Shown: in pieces, positions 30,613-44,900 of the stretch | How the letters are laid out: the number at the start of each line of letters is the position of its first letter | Position numbering within the stretch: the stretch's first letter is position 1 | NCBI GenBank assembly: GCA_949825025.1 | Contig: OX463778.1 | Span: forward strand, 8,422,733-8,486,732 | Reading direction: 5' to 3' | Length of the DNA stretch: 64,000 nt | DNA from: Siphlonurus alternatus | Taxonomy: Eukaryota > Arthropoda > Insecta > Ephemeroptera > Siphlonuridae | Notes under the pieces: model-generated | The model's input: the letters and a program-made list of their open reading frames with translations, nothing else | What the model was told of the DNA's origin: nothing | Database searches by the model: none | Translations under genes and position numbers: made by a program

Positions 30613-33600
30613 TGAATGATAAATGACCATGAATTATAAATGTATTGCGGGTAATTAGCGCCATCAATGCCATTACTTTCTGTGCTCTGGTGGTGAAATC
30701 AGGTACTAAATGGCCCCATGGTTAACAATGGAAAAAGACTTCATCAGACAGACATTATAAATAATTTGTTCTAAACATTTTTGTAAGAATAGAAGATTTG
30801 TTTTAGAATAAATGAAATTAGTTAAAAAATAATTCCGTGATAAGATTTTTGACTTTTCAGAATTGACAATAATATAAGCTTAATTATCCGGTAAATTTTC
30901 TAACAAGTTAAGCTACTTGAACATTTTACTACTTTATTTTACAACAAAGCTTTCTAAATATTTCTACAAGCATAGCAAAAATACCTACATTCTAAAATTT
31001 TATTATTTTTTTAACAAGCAATTTTATTTTTAATAATGATTATATTATTAGTTTTTAAAATTTTCTCAATCTAAATATATCACGCAACAACATTTAGGAA
31101 CACCAATGCAGAGCAATTAAGCGTCTAATTCTAATATTATATTATTTAATATTAACAATAATTCCAGTAAAGAGAATTTTTAATCAATCAATCTATAAAC
31201 CTCATTCATAAGCGTAGTTTAAAAAGCCCAATTTCATAATTTTACTTAAAAATAAAATTAAGAGAGCTTTTTCTGTTATACATATTTCTGTGATTATTAG
31301 GCCTATAATAATTAAAATAGGCCTATTTTTTTATTACTAGGCAATGTATAGAAAGGACAAAGTCACATTTCAGAATATGGAATGTAGAAAAACAAACCTT
31401 TTTTGAAATGTCCATCTTGTATTGTAGAAAATATGAATGCTGCATTGACAATAAACAATTAATATTTCACTGATAGAGGTATTTTAATAGTGTATTGTTA
31501 TTTATTTAACACTTTTTTATGCCTCATTCATTACTTTTTTACTTTAAAAAAAAAAAAAAACGTGAAATATATTGTAAACGATATTTTGAAAATTTTGAAT
31601 GTGTGGTAATCGCGAATGACAATAAATAATAACATAACATGTGTTGTTTGGAGTATATCCAATTTAACATAAGAGCTATTCTTTTCAGTTAATTATCTGA
31701 ATATGACCCTTGGAGGAGCAAAAATGTATCTACTCTACTTTGATAAGAACTAATATATATTTCAACATTTTTAGACGATGCAATTTGTAAGTTTTGAGAG
31801 GCATAATAAAAATGTTAAAAAATGTTACATAAGAATGTCATACAGGTTGATCACTTCATTTAATATTAATTTGAATTTCTTTATTAGTCAAAACAGATTC
31901 CAAACTTAATATTATATTGAAATTTTAGTATGAGTATCGATGTACAAAAATTCATTAAAATACTTTACAGATGGTCAATATATTTTAGAATGAATTATAA
32001 AATATAGCACAACAACGATCTATGTGTGTAAAATTTACCTACAGCGCACTAACAGCAGAAGAGAAAAATCAACTTATTTTGAATTAACAAGAGTTTAACA
32101 GTTGCATAGCTTGCAAGGAGCTTATTGCAAAAAGACACACGAAGACAGGGTGACAACAATGCACAACCCTCGAGCATCATAACAACAACTGCACTCAAGT
32201 GCATGGGGGGGGGAGGGGGAGAAAGTTCCAAGTATTGCTTGTGGTATGACCAAACCTGCTGCTAAAACATTATCTATATGCGTTCAACCAGACCAATGTT
32301 TAACTTTTGACTTTTGCAAGAACCATATTAATTTATTTGTATTATTTTGTGTTGAAATTTTGATTTTTTTTTAATTGAAAAAGTTAATTAAAATTAATGC
32401 TCTACAAGTTGAAAAACTATTATTAAAATCTTCAATGTCATAGATGTCACTTTTCAACAGAAGTTAAGTGATGCCTATGACGTCATGAGCTTTTTTAAAG
32501 TTATTAGCTTGGAGGTAAACAATATTCATAATTTGAGCATTTTTTACAGAGTAATGTGTGAATAGTATTTAAAATAATGAGAAATTATTATTGAGAAAAC
32601 TGTAGAATCGGAATTGAATTTTAAAGGTAATTAATCCGTAATTGCCAAGGCAAACATAAAATTAATACATTAAGTTTTTTTAAGTAGATTATGAATTATG
32701 AACTATCAAGCCAGAAAATTTATTTGTTATTTTTTACTTCATCAATTTCATAACTTATTGGGTTTATCGAAATTTGAGATAATTTTTAAAACTTATTAAA
32801 TTGGTTTAATTAAAAACATCATATGATATCCACTGCATAAAAATATTATACTCTCAAAAAGACTATCATTAAAAAAAGCTTTTTTTTTATATTGAAGACT
32901 CTTATAAGTGTACAAAAAATTATTCAGCAGGTTTGGCTCTTGTTATTATATTATGGATAAATTATTTTTGGAGGGGGAGGGGGGTGCATGAACATGATGG
33001 TGAAATGCCAGCAATTATCACAGTTATACTGATTGAGGAGGGGGTAGAGAAAACAGTCTGGATAAGGGGAATCGTTCATAGCGAAAATAACAACAGTTCT
33101 CCAACATTTCATATAACAAGATTGTTGAGAAACAGCAACACATATTTTTATACATTGCTAGAAAATTAAAAATAAGGAACTTAAAAAATAACTTTATAAG
33201 TTTTTTTAAATGTAAAAATTGATTTGTCATTAGCAACATAACAAAAAGTTGCAGCCAAAAATGGAGCTTATACAAGCGTTACCACTATAATAATATTATT
33301 ATAGTTCCATGGCTATTTTAAACTGTAGGCCCTGCAACTAACTTTTTCATTATAATATTTTGCTTATTAGAATATTTAAGCAATATATAATGATTAAAAA
33401 GATTATTTTTTATTTAAAGTTATTATTAATAAAATTTCATGCATATATATTATCATTTATGTCTATTACATAAAATGCAAACTATATTTGCATAATTTTT
33501 TAACTTGCGTATCTAATTATTTAATTTAAGTGCTTATTGGAAATTTTAGTATGATTATATTTTCATTGTTTGCGTTATGTTATTATGTATGTAACTTCTA

Positions 33601-34127
33601 CTGTACATAGATATAAAAAATTGTCAAAATTAGTAATTAAGAGATTAGATCTAGTCAATTGACGTCTAATTAGTTCTATAGTATTTTAAGAAATGTGTTA
33701 TAAACATTTTCTTGATAGAATGCCAATTTTTATTATTTCTCATGCCTGTAAAGCCATAATTGACTGAGACTAATTAGAACATATTTCAGTGTTTGCATAA
33801 GTTGTAGAAAATAACAGAAAACATAAACGAGATTCAATATATTTTGTACTTATTTATATGACTATTAAAAAACAGGTGAAATAATTCACTTTAGTTAATT
33901 AATTTGAGTTTCATATACTATTATTTTATTAAAGAGGCTGATATAATTAGCCATAAGAAAACAAAAAAGTGGGATATGCTTTACAAGCATACGTTTTTTT
34001 TTCATTCAGAGTTCTTATTTACTTTTTTAGCTATTTTTATAGCTTGGTATTCTAGCTAAAACTTTCACACAAAATTTAAGCATTTCAACTACGAGATGTG
34101 TTGTGAACTACATTATCAATCACTTTT

Positions 34128-34394
34128 GGTTTAAGGGTATAAGGTGCCCAATATTTAAAAAAAAAAATATTATACATGAAAATTATATAAAAAAATTAAA
34201 ATGTTCTCCTCTACATCCCCTATCAGTAGCTAAAATATCAGGTATACAAATTCATAACTCAAAAAGTAGCTCGAATTTGCATACCTGATATTTTAGCTCC
34301 TGATAGGGGATGTAAAGGAGAACATTTTAAGATATGTTTCATAATTTTCATGTGTGGGAATTTTTTTAACATTGGGCGTGTTACCTTCCATTTA
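34128..34394. repeat. Family 8 foldback
   Basis: GGTTTAAGGGTATAAGGTGC to GGCGTGTTACCTTCCATTT; inner arms CTACATCCCCTATCAGTAGC. Confidence 0.74.
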
Positions 34395-34705
34395 AACAAT
34401 TAAAATTGACAACCTGCTTCAATTTTTAGTTCCATATTTAAATTGAAGGCCTCGATTTATGTAACGCTTTTTTTTTTAACCTACTAACACGATCAAAATC
34501 AATTGGAAACACGCTGCCTTTTCCTATACTCGAGTGTTATTTTTATACATGACTACGACGTCACAACATTTTTTAGCACGATTTTAAATGTGTTAGCTAG
34601 TTAAAAAAATATATTTAAAAAATTTAAAAAGTGAAAATACATAACTCGAAATTCTGTAAATAAATATGCAATAATAAATTCATGCAGGTTGTCTATTAAG
34701 GTAGA

Positions 34706-35048
34706 GATAGTACGGATCAGCTGACCCAATGCTAAAAAAATCACATTAATGAAAATTATGAAAAAAATTTAAAATGTTCTCCTCTACATCCCCTATCAGT
34801 AGGTAAAATATCAGGTATACAAAAACGAGCTAGTTTCCGAGTTATGAATTTTTAAATTTGACTAATTTAACATGGAAGTTTCATTTCTCCATGTTAAATT
34901 AGTCAACTTTAAAAATGAATAACTCGAAAACTAGCTCGTTTTTGTATACCTGATATTAGCTACTGATGTAGAGGAGAACATTTTTAAAAAAAATCATAAT
35001 TTTCATAAATGAGATTTTTTTAGCATTGGGTCAGCTGATCCGTGTTCT
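34706..35048. repeat. Family 8 foldback, variant ends
   Basis: ACGGATCAGCTGACCCAATG to CATTGGGTCAGCTGATCCGT, almost perfect long arms around TTTCTCCATGTTAAATTAGT. Confidence 0.8.
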
Positions 35049-35422
35049 TAATATTATCTTAATGATAATTAACACTTAATTAACTAACACGCAATAATAT
35101 ATACGACTTTTGATAAATCTCATAGTTGAAAAGCTTTTTAATAGTGCCTCTTATTTAATTATTGACACTTTGGAAGTGACTATTGGGTTCCTCAATTATA
35201 CGAAGTTTCAGTAAAGACTGTTAAGATTCGATGTTATATAGCAAAGCCTCTATTTCAGCTTGCCTCTTCTACTGTTTGTATATTATAGTTTTAGAGCGAT
35301 TGGTGCTCTTTGAATTCTTTGTCTTAAATGCATGTAAAAAGTTAACATTGCCCTGCAAGGAAGATTTTTTAATGCATGGGTTGATTGTTATATTTAATAT
35401 AATTTTTATCGTGTATTTTTAG

Positions 35423-35484
35423 GAATCATCGGTTTATGTTCCGCCAGTGAGAAGGCTCGTTACAAACTGACAACCAATGACTGA
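35423..35484 (+). CDS. Possible alternative terminal exon (unproven)
   Basis: A pyrimidine-rich tract ending TTTTTAG is followed by 62 nt reading GIIGLCSASEKARYKLTTND and TGA. Its phase (2 nt first) is exactly what exon 10 of gene C (phase 1, ...AFG) needs. It could therefore be an alternative long-range 3' exon of gene C. It lies on the strand opposite the DGK 3' end, 292 bases from the DGK stop. It could equally be chance. No homology is recognised. Confidence 0.25.
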
Positions 35485-35776
35485 AGATATTACAACTACG
35501 ACGAGAACTATATTAGATGTGATAGGCTCGGACTGGGAAGCTAGGATCGGAGCCGGTCAGGGCCATACATTATGTTGTGCAAGTATATGGGCATTACAGG
35601 CAGCAGGAGCCACTTTGAAAGGGGCCTGAGGCTCTTTTTGTATACTCTAAAAATCAGAAGGGCCAGTCAGGGATCCCTCTCTGACCTAGCATTATGGCCA
35701 GTCCGAGCCTGAGGGCAGTGTGTAACGATGCAGGGCAAGATTCGCAGTGAACAGTTGATGACCTGTCGTAGGGTTT

Positions 35777-35915
35777 TTAGGTACTCTGAAGGTCCTTGAT
35801 GGCCTGCAGGATTCTCTTGACGTGTCCAAGCTTCTCCACCCCCAGCTCGCGGAGGTCTCGACGTCCCAAGGACAGAAGTTCGCGTCCTTGAATGTCGTGC
35901 TGCGTGAAGTTCTCT
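35777..35915 (-). CDS. DGKH/DGKD-like: DGK terminal exon: end of SAM domain and stop
   Basis: Reads [20 protein letters not shown] and [20 protein letters not shown] then TAA. Completes the SAM fold two residues after KDLQS. Confidence 0.94.
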
Positions 35916-38900
35916 CTGGAACAGTCACAGCGAGGTTAGCTCATCAGATAAGGGAACGATGCAGGTCAACCCCTAAAGGTGGATTCACATGGCGATTTTT
36001 ATCATGCGACACGCGACGCGAATTATGCGCACTTGCTGTGACATCCATTGGCGGCCATATTTGGCTATTAAAAAAAAAGCATCGCAATTAACGCGATATC
36101 GCTGCCGCAACCTGGCGAATTCGCTCGCCGCATAGGATTTCACAGCTTGTGTGACAAAATCGCGTCGCATCGCCGTTGTCACCATCTGAATCCACCTTAA
36201 CATGTAAAAGATCGCGAAATAAGAAGGCAGATCCTAATGGCGTCAACGACGATACGATGCGATTTTGACACAAAAGCTGTGAAATCCTAGGCTGCAGTGA
36301 GCGAATTTGCCAGGTTGCTGCGGCAAATATCGCGTTCATTATGATGTTTTTTTTTTTTTTTTTTTTAATCTGAACCCGCCTTTACCCACAGGTTTGTCCT
36401 ACTTGCAAATTGCATTGCGCGATACTAAGTTTTTGCTTTAACCTAATGGATGCAGATGTGCAATTTTGGGGGGAGGTAAGGAAAGCACCCCGAAAACTAG
36501 CTACCCCGAAAAGTTCAAATTCACCCTGCGCCTCCATAGACTGCGTGACAATCGGAGCACGGGTTAAGTTCATGATGTTCCAAGCCACCTATATACAGGA
36601 TATAAATGTAAATTTTAAATCAAAATAGAACATAATTATACAATACAACTACTGTTTGTACAAATAATTTTTCTTTTTATACCTAGGAAAATACATTATT
36701 TTTTTTACATGTTATTGGAATTCATCTCTCCATTGTGATTTAAACTGATTTGTATTTCCTTTATTTACTAACATAACGATATAGTTTAAATTTGTTTAAA
36801 AGAAACTTCTTGATGTATATATATATATATAAAAAAAAAAAATTGCTTTTGAGATCTGTCGATCGTGCTTCCAAGTTTATTTATTTAAAATTTATTTGTT
36901 GATATGTGTCTTACGAAGTGAGTGATATTTTTCGATGCTGCGAGTATGCTCTAAATAAACTTTATTTAAACGTGTGTTTAATAACATTACCACTTTAATT
37001 AGATCTATGAATGGTTCTTTATTTTACACAAAATTACATATGCTTAGTTTATAAATAGGACAAATTTAAAACTATATGCCTATTATTTTTATTCTTCGTC
37101 GTTAATTTTCATTTGTTATATTGTTTATTTCCTTATTATATTATATGTTTACAGGGATTCACTATACAACCTTCAGGAAGTGAATTGTTCTTATTGGACT
37201 GTTTTTTTAATTTTCTGACTCTGACTTGTTATTTACGTACTTATTAAGGAAAATATAATAAAAGAAATAACATAAAATTACCACGCCCGAGTTGAAGTAA
37301 ATTTCATCTTTTACTCGCTATATTAAGCTCCTCTCGTCTAATTCCCTCCTATTTGCACCATTTTAGAGGAAAAAAGGGAAAAAGTACGAAATTACGTATT
37401 TTCTCCTCTTTTTGAGCATAAAATGTTAGAAATATTGTCTCCATTTCATCCTAACTTTGAGTGAAGAGGAAATAAGGTGTGTTTTAGAGGTAAAAAGATT
37501 AGATTTAGGCATGTAAATGATGAGTTGAAGACGAAATTTTTCAACTAAGGTATATATGCTGTAGCACAGTATTTACTTGTCTTATTCACGCAGTTTTTGT
37601 TATATATACGTACGCACCTTTAAATTTACTTTCAGCTTTAAAACATTAAATTAGGTTAGTATGCGTGAGCGAACACCCCAACAGTGCCAACAGCCAGTCT
37701 GACATGTTGCAAACAGGTTTGTGTTCGCGATGTATTAATTACGTACGCACCAACATTACAGATATCGAGTTAAATGCTACAAAAATGTATGCAGTATTTT
37801 TTTAAAAGAGCGGAAATCAGAGAAAGAGTGTCTCTAAACCAGCATGCTAAATTTCATTTTGAAAATTTTTAAAACAAAAATTATTAATGCTATTAATTCC
37901 AAACCATCTCCTACTTAGGGGTTTCTATTCTCCATGTAAGAACCACTCAAAGTTTGCTATAATATTAAAACAAGCATTTCGTGTTTATTTTGCAATATGT
38001 ATTTTTTTTTTGTAAATGATTTAATTATAAAATTACATGTTTTTTTTTTAATTATTATCCATAAAATTTATAGATTAATGTAAAATCAGGCAGCTGACTT
38101 AAAGAAGTTTCTATTGTGTTGCAAGTCATATAGTGAGTACCACGCAATGCAAAAGCATTTTTAATAACTCTGTTCACATAATATATATTATTAAAAATTA
38201 TCCTTAAAATAGGTGGACCTGACCCTTTTGTTCCTACGTTCTACCTTTACCCTGAATATTTGACTGGCTACGTTACTATAATACATGCAGACAAGTTGTA
38301 TCTAATTTAATTACTAATGGCAAGAGCACGAGCGTCGCGTCGTCAATTAAAGGTATACAGAGGCCTCAAATTACAAATTAGGCAATCACCAAGTGTTGCT
38401 CGAGTTTATAACCAACATTCTCTTTATTTTTATCCATGCGCGGTGCAAAAGTGTGAAGTTGCGCTGTAAAGAAGGTCTTTGCTGACGTGGGTAAGGGCTT
38501 AATGAGATATTAGAATGTGAAAATTTCAGTGGCTTAATCAAAAGAAGGGGTAAAAATATGGTACTGTGAATTTTTTCAGATTTTTCTGAGACCGGGAACT
38601 ATTTTTTAAAAAAAATTTAAAAGTCTATTTTTTGACGTCACGGGCGGCACTGCCCTATTCTTTTTCTTAAGGAGTGCCGCCCGTGACGTCATCAAAATAG
38701 ACTTTCAATAATATTTTAAAAATAGTTCCCGGTCTCAGAAAAATCTGAAAAAATTCACAGCACCATATTTTTACCCCTTCTTTCGATTAAGCCACTAAAA
38801 TTTTCACATTCTAATATCTCATTTCTTACTTTGCACAGCAACTTTGCACCGCGCGTGTAGAAAAATTATGCGAATGTTGATTATATACTCTATAACAACT

Positions 38901-41900
38901 AGGTGACTAATTTGTAATTTGAAGCCTATATATGCCTTTAACAGTACCTGGATTGTGTTGCCACCTTTGCAACGACCTGGTCACTCACCTGTACTCCCCA
39001 AGTCCGAGCGCGGAGAGCCACGTAGCCACCTCCTGCGCACCCCAGCCCTCCACGGCAGTGCGCCCCACACGAGGGCACTTGTTGGCGTCCTCGGTGAACG
39101 AGGCGCGTCGGAGACCTCGCATCTTGAGCCAGCTGATCCCGGGCAGCGGAGACCGGCTCTTGCTCTGCGAATTAATCAGGCGTCACAAAGTTGTATGAGG
39201 AAAGATGGGTTTACACGAGAGATGTCGCCTTGAAAAATTTCCTCTTGCAGCCTTGTTAATCACCATGTCCTTTGTTATCTTACGGGGAATAGTGATTAAC
39301 AAAGCCGTAAAGGGAAATTTTCCGAGGCAACGACTGTACATTTGCAGCACTTTAAGTGACAGCCTATTTTAAGTAAATTCCCTGCTGAAGTTGAAACGTC
39401 AGTCAGGGTCAACAAAGATGGCTGCCATAACCATAGGATTTTACATTTAAATCCACTTTAAATCGTAGGGACAGAGGAGTTTTAAAATCATAATTATATG
39501 AAGCTCGATTGTAATTCTTGCATGGCAAATGAAAGACATTATTTCCAATACACTCTTTCGTATCTTCCCATCATATAATAAAGGGCCCGTTTGCAGCCTT
39601 ATGAATCTTTGCACCTTTGGATATGCAATCAAATGTTGTTTCCTACAAGACATGCACGTTACTTTATTTGAATAATTAGTACATTGTGTAGCACCAGTTG
39701 CATACCTATAGAAGGCGTGGAGGAATACAAGAATTTATATGATGAGAATACACGGAAGAAGGGATATTTTATGGAGAACATAAAAGCTTTCGTTTACTGT
39801 CACAACAATACAATTAAGTCTCTCGTACGCAGTTAATTGATGGGGAGAAAATAATATTTGAAAATGAAGACATCTAAAATTATAAAATAAATCATAGCGT
39901 CCTGGAATTCCGAAATTTAGCGTAAAATTTACGATGAATTAACTGCATGGTGAAAAGCTAGAGACCTGAGTTCAATTCCCACTTCGTCAATTTTTTTTTA
40001 AATCTATTTATCACAAAGAACACACAAACGTACAAAAATTACGACAGTTTGAAATTTTCACGGGAAGAGGAAACTTTTTGTATTTTTATTGGTACACGAT
40101 GAAATTTTGCAGAGAGGTTATCAATATTAATAAAAATGAGCTATTTGTATATTTAAAAACGTAAACGTAACCTCAGTTGAGAATTATTTGCATTGGTTCA
40201 AAATTTAGCTGCTTTAGGGCAGAAACCTTTAATTTCGTAAAATTTCTTGTTAGGACTTAAATCATCTAGATTAACTAAACCAAAAACAGTCTATCGTTAC
40301 ACAGAATTTTTATATAAAAAAATAGTTAATATTCAACTAAACTCCAAATTAAAGTGCCATTCTCTCACCTGTTCCTCCGACAGGAAGACTATAGTTCCGG
40401 TATTTGGGTCCGTGCTGGTCATGTTAAGTTGGGCAGACATTGCTAGTAGCGATGCTCCCAGCTTGGGTGCAAGCTCATCCTCTCCCTTGGCTGGCACGTG
40501 TTCCGCCACGGCCAGACACGCGTCATCGTGCAACAATCTGCTGACTGCGACGAGCTGCGACACGAGCGAGGGTAGCTCAGCACTCTCCACGATCTTCCCT
40601 CCAGGGTGAAGAGACTCGAGACGTGACGAGGTATGTTCAGCACGTCGGTATAGAGATTCTGGGAGAGATGGGTGTGCGATCGAGAGCAGTTTGACACATT
40701 TGACGAGAGACGAGGCTGCTTCGATGAAACGTAATAACGCCAAACGTTCGTCATCTGTCTGATTGGTACTCACTACTGGAACCTTCTCGTGTTGATGATG
40801 TCGTTGTTTTTCTTCCCAAGAACGTAGCGAACTTTCAAGTGAACGATTCCGACATAACATTTGCATACGATTTTTATGTATTATTCGTATCATTCCTGGT
40901 GGCTGTACCCATGCTTCTCCATCTACTTGTACAGGTACTCCTTCATCACCTAGAATACTGATTTGTACTGATGAACATTGTGCAATACGATGACTTTGTG
41001 CACTTAGAATTCTAGATGCTGCCATTTGTACTGAGCCAAATACAGCAACAACTTCAAGAACACGATCATCAAAACTTGGAGCTAGAAAACACTCATCGCT
41101 TTTAGAACCACCCCAGAAATTGGTACCACCCATAAAACTTGGTATATTCAATACTACTATTCCTTGTAATGATGGTAATGGTATTCTTTGACCATCACAT
41201 TCTAAGGTCAATCGTTGCTCTAATTTACGACATGACCTTTTGAGAGCCTCACGAGATCCTAGAACGCCGTACCACATATAATTTCTAGCTCGAGAACGGC
41301 ATTGTTCTGGGTGTTCTTCTCGTTTTTGATGGAACGCAAGGGAGATTTTTGCATCAATACCAATACCGAAGTAGTTGTTCATAACACACCGTTCGTAGAA
41401 TCCTTCCAGGACACTATCATCATGGTCCATGAGTGGCGATACTGCGGCGCAGAGAGTGTCCGCGTTCGCCAGTAGAGCCTGACTGATGAATCCTAGCCCT
41501 CCAGTGGAACCACTGACGTTTGGCCAAGCCGGTAGACGTACTAACGGGTTGATGATCGGTAATTTTCTGTTCGTTTCGCCCTGATCTGCTGCATGTTGAG
41601 ACACGCTTCCTCTAGGAGACGGGCTGAATAGACTGCCACGTGGTGTTGCGTTGAACACAGAGCCTCTTGGAGATGGAGAACGAGAGTGGGCACCAAGTCC
41701 TGGCGAACCTGGAGGCATCAACATCTCGCCCGGAGCTCCGAACAGACAGCCGCTGCTGATACGACGAGTGGCGGAGGATCGTCGAGAACCGCAGTCGCTG
41801 TCGTGACTCGAACGTCGGTACTCGGACAGGAAGAACGGGTCGAACAGAAACTTCTCGTCCGGAGAAGCGGGCGGGGATGGAGCACCGTGGTGGTCGGGAG

Positions 41901-44900
41901 AGGGGGCGCTCACAACCACGCACGGAACATCGCTGTGGCTGGATACCTCGATACCTTCAGAAAAGAGAGATGGTGTGTTAATGACAAGTTGAGAATCCAC
42001 GCCATCCAGAATTATACGGAATCAAAAAATGTTTACAAAGTTCTAATTGGCCATGACTTGGCTCAGTCAAGAAATCGGAAATTCCAAATTTTCTAATTGG
42101 TCAAGATTCGAGCTTTCCGAACAGTTCTGAACAGCGCTTTACATAAAAAAAAAATTGTTTTAATTTTTTTACTTTGTTCAATGTTGCAGAAAATAAAGCA
42201 AAAGACAAATTATGCAAGCTAGATGAAAAATTCATAAGATATACAGAGAAATTAAATTTATTCATTTTTTTTATTGTAATATATAGCAAGACATACATAC
42301 GTACAGTACATCATTTAATAATTGGATTTTGTCTTTAAAAAAAAACTATGAGCTTGCTTTGCTCTGTAAATAATTATAACTTACATGTATTTCTTTATAT
42401 ACCAATTATTATAACAAACTATTCTATTTGAGTAGAGGATTATATATATAAGTGTTGCATGTTTATTGATTATTACACCATCTCAAACGGCAGAATATAA
42501 AGAAATGAGAGTGTCAGGTGCGAGCTTACCTGGCACGTTTCCACCGTCCGCGAACATGCTGGGCGGGGGTGGCAGCCAGGCGGGGGGCGTGGCCTGTTCG
42601 CTGCTGGGGACGAGGAGAGCGGGGGAGGGACAGCGGATGGAGGCGGGCCGCGAGTGCGAGGGGGTCAGCAGCAGCGGGAAGTTGGTGGTCAGCGAGGGAC
42701 CCAGGAAGGAAGAGGGAGGGCCCCCCGGCACGAACAGACTCGGCGAGGGACACCGACTCATCTCCGGAGAAGGTGACAGGCCAGGCATCTGCAAGAACAC
42801 GTGTGTATATATATATATAATAATTAATATATAATAAGATTATAATTTGATTTACAGTTATACAGCATTAATTTAAATTAATTTGGATTATTAGTTTAAC
42901 CATCGAGTATTTTGCGCCGATACCGCCCCTACTTTCCATGAGCGGATCCAGGGGGCAGCCCCCCCCCCCCCTTCTCCCGAAATTTTGGATTTAACATGGG
43001 CAATATAGAAATTTCCCCCACTCCAATTATTTTTTTAACATTGGCCTTATGGATGAGAGGCAGCCCTCCTCTGAAATTTTTTTCTGGATCCGCGCCTGCA
43101 AATTTCTACACTTACTAAAGGGTTAAAAAGTTGCAACTTGTGTTGATATTTGCGATACCTTTTAGTTGTTTTAACAGAAAATGTTATTTATAAACTTAAT
43201 TAAAAAGTGTAAATATTCAATTTTGAATTTGACGTTTATTCGACGTTAGCAAACAAGAGACAATTATTTAACTATTAGTACTTCGCTACACCAGAATGTA
43301 AGTCATTTAAAAGTAGAGGTTTTGTCCAGACCTTATTCTACTTGTACATAAAGCTCATATTTGTTTAAAAACCTCGTGATGTATACTTACAATCTGAGAT
43401 GACAGTATCATTTTTTTTAATTTGAGTTTTACAGTAGAAGATTCACGTAATATATAAGCATACATTGCCTGCAGTTATTGCGGACATTGATAGACGCCTG
43501 CAGTGTTGCAGTTAGCATTTTATAACAATCGAAACTAGAAAATTATAGAGCTAAATTTTGTTAGAACACAAGAGCGCATGTCTACTGGCGAATTTCAACC
43601 TTACGTTTCATGTTAATATGGTCAGGCCTGTCCAGTTTTACTAACCAGGAAGTGCTGCCTCATCATGGCTGGCGAGGCGGGCGGAGGGAAGAAGCGGATG
43701 GCGGGCTGCTCCTTGGGGGCCACCGTGAGGCTACTGGCCTCCTGCAGGGCGCTTTCCACGCTGTCCGCGCGACGTGCAACCTGGGGACAAACGGCGGGAC
43801 GTTCAGACACGGGACAGAGGTGTGAGGGACAAATAACAATGCACTTCGATAACTTTGGTTACTGCTAGCATTAAGGTGCATTTCCATGGAGCGAATGTCA
43901 AGCGAGGCTTGACGCGGCGAGAAAGGCGCATTTGCTTCAATGTCATATGTCGGCCATGTTGGCGTGAAAAAATCACTTTCCTGCAGCGATTAAATCGCGC
44001 CGCGATTTTTCCACGCCAACATGGCCGCCATATGACATTGAAGCAAGTGCGCCTTTCTCGCCGCGCCAAGCCCCGCTTTCCACGCTCCATGGAAATGCGC
44101 CTTCATGCAACCATAGTTCGAGCTGCTATGTTATTAATTTGCAAAAGCTTATTTTGTTAGGATGGATGGTATGTACATAGAAATACAGAAAATGGTGTCC
44201 ATTCTGTCCATACAGCTAGTAAGTAGTAACTTATCTTAAAACTTCTTAAATTAATCTTTAAGGTTTAAAGGTGGAGTCACATGGCGATTTTTACCATGCG
44301 ACGCGACGCGAATAATGCGCACTTGCTGTAACATCCATTGGCGGCCATATTGGGCGATTAAAAGAAAAAGAGCATCGTAATTAACGCGATTACCTGCGAA
44401 TTCGCCGCCGCATAGGATTTCACAGCTTTTAAGTTAAAATCGCGCCGCGTCGCCGTTGCCGCCCATGAAAATCCACCTTAAGGTGAATTCAGATGACGAC
44501 AAAGGCGATGCGACGCGATTTTGACGTTAAAGCTGTAAAATCCAATGCGGCGGCGAATTTGCTGGAAATTGCGTTAATTACGATGCTCCTTTTCTTTTAT
44601 TCGCCAAATATGTCCGCCAATCGATGGTTACAGCAAGTGCGCATTATTCGCGTCACGTCGCGTGATAAAAATCGCCATGTGAATCCACCTTTACGCTTGT
44701 TGTTGAATCGCTCCGATTGTCTCCATTTAATCCTAAATTTAAGCGAGGAAGAAATAATAAGTATCAACGACGAAATAAGATAAGGTTTAAACGTGTAAGA
44801 GCTGAACTCACACGAGATCGCATAATTTCCCAGCGCATGATTTAAAAAAGTAAAAACCTAATGTGATCAGGTGTATCCGTGCACACAGCTTCGTATCGTA

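Larger units (their letters stand above)
27712..35422. other. Non-coding AT-rich interval after gene C
   Basis: Apart from the foldbacks listed separately (27886, 28829, 30308, 34128, 34706) I see no exon-like reading frame. It is very AT-rich, with A/T homopolymers and short frames only. The 3' UTR of DGK enters from the right on the minus strand. Several G-runs occur at 32205-32225 and 32973-32991. Confidence 0.6.

Noticed and set aside
39930..39990. tRNA gene at the CCTGAGTTCAATTCCCA word
   Set aside because: No cloverleaf or A box could be matched upstream.
41955..42000. Extending the large DGK exon to the GTG at 42000 as a start
   Set aside because: The AG at 41955-41956 gives the phase needed by the previous exon; the extra codons are intronic.
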